Source: Acanthochlamys bracteata (taxonomy: Eukaryota; Streptophyta; Magnoliopsida; Pandanales; Velloziaceae). From it: 64,000 bases of DNA. The notes beneath the pieces are model-generated. The model had not been told where the DNA came from, made no database searches, and saw only the letters and a list, made by a program, of their open reading frames with translations. Position 1 is the first letter of the stretch. Each line of letters opens with the position of its first letter. The DNA lies in NCBI GenBank assembly GCA_019914995.1, contig CM034132.1, positions 684,501 through 748,500 of the forward strand, read 5' to 3'. Of the stretch, positions 60,746 to 64,000 are shown in pieces. The translations under genes were made by a program, and so were the position numbers.

Positions 60746-61488
60746 CAATCAATTGCCAATCTCCTCCATCTCCACTCACCTCAAACAACAACACCAACAA
60801 TAACAACAATTGAACAGAAGATTGATAAACAACAAACAAATGAGTGACGTTTTTATTTCTAGGGTTTTGAAGATTGAAGAATTGAAATCTGTTGTTGGAA
60901 AGTTTTTGTTTATGCTTCTTCTTCTGGTATAATCCAGCTGCTGCGTTATTCTTTTTTGAAGAAGAAGAAATAGTTCTCTAGAGAACGCACGTGAGACACG
61001 TGATAATCAGGTGGTAGTCAAGCTGTGCAGCTGTGATTGGACCGTCTTTATCAATTAGTTTTTACAAATTTTGTCTAGTAAAAGTAATATTAATAACTTT
61101 TGGTCTTAATATTGCGAATAACAAAACATAAGGGAGTAACAAAAATTGTAAAATAAAACACGTCTGGGAATAAACGGCGTACGCGTGTGATATATAACCT
61201 AGCTAGGAGTCTTATTAAAGTGCTTAAATGGGCTACACCAAGAAATATGGGCTTTATAGTAAAAGCTGAGTGAGAATATACTGACTGGATTGAATCTGAA
61301 TTGGGCCAGGGAATCGAACCTTATCAAATTATGACACGTGTCTCCATTGTTATCTACGAGCTCACTCCATCATCCACAGGCTCTTCCTTCTCCAACGACA
61401 GCAGTTACCAAAATCTCAACACAAAACTTTTCTACATCATTTTGTTTTCCCATCAATAGTTTAGCATTTCCAAACTCTGGTTTTGATC
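60746..61488. promoter_or_regulatory. Divergent promoter shared by PP2C and BASS2
   Basis: These 743 bp separate two divergent start codons. Two perfect G-boxes, at 60988-60993 and 60997-61002, are only 3 bp apart, about 250 bp from the PP2C start. A third G-box is at 61335-61340, about 150 bp from the BASS2 start. ACGT-core pairs in this spacing act as abscisic-acid response elements in plants. A TATA-like GATATATAAC is at about 61189-61198. The functional role is inference. Confidence 0.6.
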
Positions 61489-64000
61489 ATGGCTTCTTCG
61501 TCAATAGCTTCAATGTCTAAAGTCTTCCTCAGACCACGTCTAAGTTCTTGTTCTTCTTCTTGTTCTTCCATTGGTAGGATTTACAGCAATTTTGGTATCA
61601 ATCTTTACCAATTTTAGCTCATTTGAATTTTTATTTTATAAACTTGTTGATTATTTTGAAATTAATTTTATTTCTTGATGATTTAGATGGTAAAGGAACG
61701 GTCTTGAGATGTATGAATTCGGTGTTGATTGAAGATAACTGTAATAAAGCTGCTATTTCATGCTCAAGAGTTTTTCCCATTGTTCCTGCTTCAAGGTAGT
61801 GGTTTATTATTAAACTTGGTTATAAAGAGTTATGTTTTTGTATGCAATTTTTGGTATTAGTTCAGTGATCATGTTGAATCGTGCTCTATGCACGGTGTTT
61901 ACTTATCAAGAAGTTATTCTTTTCCACTACTGTTGTAGCTGACGACCTAATGCCAAGGATTTTCTTATTATATGCATCTTGCTGATATTTATTACAGGAG
62001 TCGTCAAGTATTATGCAAAGCTGATGCTAATATGTCAGGAGATGTTCCACGTAGCACGTCAAGTGGAATGAGCCAGTATGAGAAGATTGTTGAATTGCTT
62101 ACCACAATGTTTCCTGTTTGGGTAAAACAATCAGAACGTTAACAACTATCATGACGTTGTTTCTTAGTTCAGTCCCACACAGCTGTTTATGTGCACTCTT
62201 TATTACATAACATGTATAGATCATGCTAAACGTAATAGTAATTGCGTTGGCATTGGTACTGCAGGTTTTGTTAGGTACAATCATTGGTTTGTACAAGCCG
62301 ACTATGGTAATTTTACAACCTAAGAATGTTTGCCATGTGTGACCTCTCTCCTATGGTGAAGTTACTGGTACTCTTTGCAGGTTACTTGGTTGGAGACAGA
62401 CCTATTCACTGTAGGTCTTGGTTTTCTCATGCTATCTATGGGCCTGACATTAACATTTGAAGATTTTAGGAGATGTATGCGGAATCCGTGGACTGTAAGT
62501 TATAAAAGTCTTGAATTGAAATGCAGGCAAACATTTTGATGTTCATTCAACAACATACGATGTTCTTTTTTCTCTTACCTGCTTACAGGTGGGTGTAGGA
62601 TTTCTGGCCCAATATTTAATCAAACCAATGTTAGGATTCTTTATTGCAACGGTATGCTGAGCTTACCTATGTTTTTCCTTTCCATTAATGGTCCCTGTTG
62701 CTGATATTTTGTATATATAAATTTCTGTGCTAATCTTATGGTTCTTATTACAGACATTGAAGCTATCTGCTCCTCTTGCCACTGGTCTTATTTTGGTCTC
62801 GTGCTGCCCTGGAGGACAAGCATCCAATGTTGCAACTTACATATCTAGAGGAAACGTAGCACTTTCAGTTCTGATGACAACGTAAGCTAATACTTTTTAT
62901 TCTGCATTGAACTAGGAATTGCTAACCTTTGTCAACTAATCCTTTTAGCGTTTAATTAGCCTTGGCATTTATCTAGGTTCTTCAACTAAATCTAAAATAC
63001 TGCTGAAGTTATTAGTTTTTGTGAACTTCTAGATGCTCGACAATCGGTGCAATTGTGATGACTCCACTCCTGACAAAGCTTCTTGCTGGGCAGCTCGTTC
63101 CTGTTGATGCAGCAGTAAGAACATTCTTGTTTCTCAATAATATCATCACTCTCTTGTCAGGAATAGACTTTAAATTCTTGTAGATGTTCTACCTTTAATA
63201 GGTAAATGTCTTCTTTGTGGACAGGGTCTAGCCATTAGCACTTTTCAGGTTGTATTAGTACCAACTGTAGTCGGAGGTAATTGGGATTTGCACATCTCTT
63301 TTTAAAACGTGTTCACTTATACTATCTTTGCGTATTTCTTTCTCGATGTCTAACTAATTAATAATTGCATCTGGTTTTCCCTTCGCAGTTTTATCACACG
63401 AATATTTCCCCAAGTTTACAGAGCGGATAATTACATTAACCCCATTGATCGGCGTCATTCTTACCACATTGCTTTGTGCAAGTCCTGTAAGTACAGTGAA
63501 CTGGATTCTAATTGGTGTATTTATGCATACCAATTAGCGATTAAAATTACTTTCGTTTATTGTTCATCTTGCATTCCTCAGCTCTCTTTGAAGCATAATC
63601 TTTTTGGTACTAGTTATATTCAGAGTAACTTCCCATGGTATACTTTATATCTTTTAAATCAAGTTCTGTTGTTCCATTTGTTACATATCAAATTATCAAG
63701 TTTCTTTATACTTACAGAAGATTGAGTTCTTTGGTTCTTAAACATAGTATTTGTAATATGTTAACGATGCATTTTGTGTTAATGTTTTTCCTTCCTCTTC
63801 ATTTTGAAGATTGGTCAAGTTTCTGCAGTCTTGAAGGCTCAGGGGGCACAGCTGATTGTTCCTGTAGCTCTCCTACATGCTGCTGCATTTGCTCTGGGAT
63901 ACTGGCTTTCTAGATTAGCGTCATTTGGTGAATCTACTTCTCGCACAATTTCTATAGAGTGTGGGATGCAGGTAACTCTTGGAAATCAAGATGTTAATAC
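61489..64000 (+). CDS. BASS2: Plastid bile-acid:sodium symporter family protein (BASS2 type), 3' end outside window
   Basis: Eleven exons are readable: 61489-61573 (or 61594), 61687-61795, 61998-62121, 62265-62306, 62381-62494, 62589-62651, 62754-62881, 63033-63114, 63225-63276, 63389-63486, 63810-63971. The gene continues past the right edge. BASS2 is a sodium-coupled pyruvate importer of the plastid envelope, feeding isoprenoid synthesis. The N-terminus is a Ser-rich transit peptide. The mature part begins near [18 protein letters not shown] and contains [38 protein letters not shown] (a sodium-site motif of the family), [20 protein letters not shown] and [11 protein letters not shown]. The match to Arabidopsis BASS2 by memory is close. 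Exon 1 has two in-frame donors 21 bp apart. Confidence 0.93.

Overview
The window is nuclear DNA from a flowering plant, most likely a woody eudicot. It has plant-type introns, AT-rich intergenic DNA, plastid-targeted transporters, PLS-class pentatricopeptide repeat (PPR) genes, a DELLA/GRAS gene and an AGO10-clade Argonaute. I cannot name the species. All functional calls come from reading motifs and recalling family sequences. No alignment or database search was run, so exon borders are inferred from GT/AG sites that keep frame and restore known motifs.

Left edge (1-4.6 kb): the right-hand part of a broken Ty3/gypsy LTR retrotransposon ends in a 3' LTR. That LTR abuts, at about 4047/4048, the 3' remnant of a PPR gene, so the element appears to have inserted into it. 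A nuclear tRNA-Trp(CCA) gene follows on the minus strand.

4.9-18.9 kb: a single-exon Golgi GDP-sugar transporter (GFT1/GONST4 type), a DYW-class PPR gene (minus), a five-exon plastid ATP/ADP translocase (NTT) and a three-exon NPH3-family gene without a BTB domain.

18.9-37.5 kb: an AT-rich spacer, a DELLA-type GRAS gene with a degenerate gibberellin-perception motif and a short upstream ORF, a possible tiny two-exon gene, an E-class PPR gene (minus), the meiotic crossover gene PTD (minus, 8 exons) and an AGO10-like Argonaute (minus, 22 exons, catalytic tetrad intact).

37.5-64 kb: a 5.4-kb spacer, an RRM plus coiled-coil gene, an HHO/NIGT1-type GARP repressor, a RABA5a-type Rab GTPase, a group-G-like PP2C (minus) and the first 11 exons of a BASS2-type plastid pyruvate transporter, which runs off the right edge. 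PP2C and BASS2 share a 743-bp divergent promoter with three G-boxes.

The genes form no obvious pathway cluster; this is ordinary eudicot gene order at about one gene per 5 kb. AT-rich MITE-like repeats recur in the spacers. I found no clearly undescribed system. The best leads are the degenerate DELLA, the divergent AGO10 copy, a 74-bp duplication that copies a splice donor, the retroelement/PPR junction and an unidentified 72-residue candidate gene.
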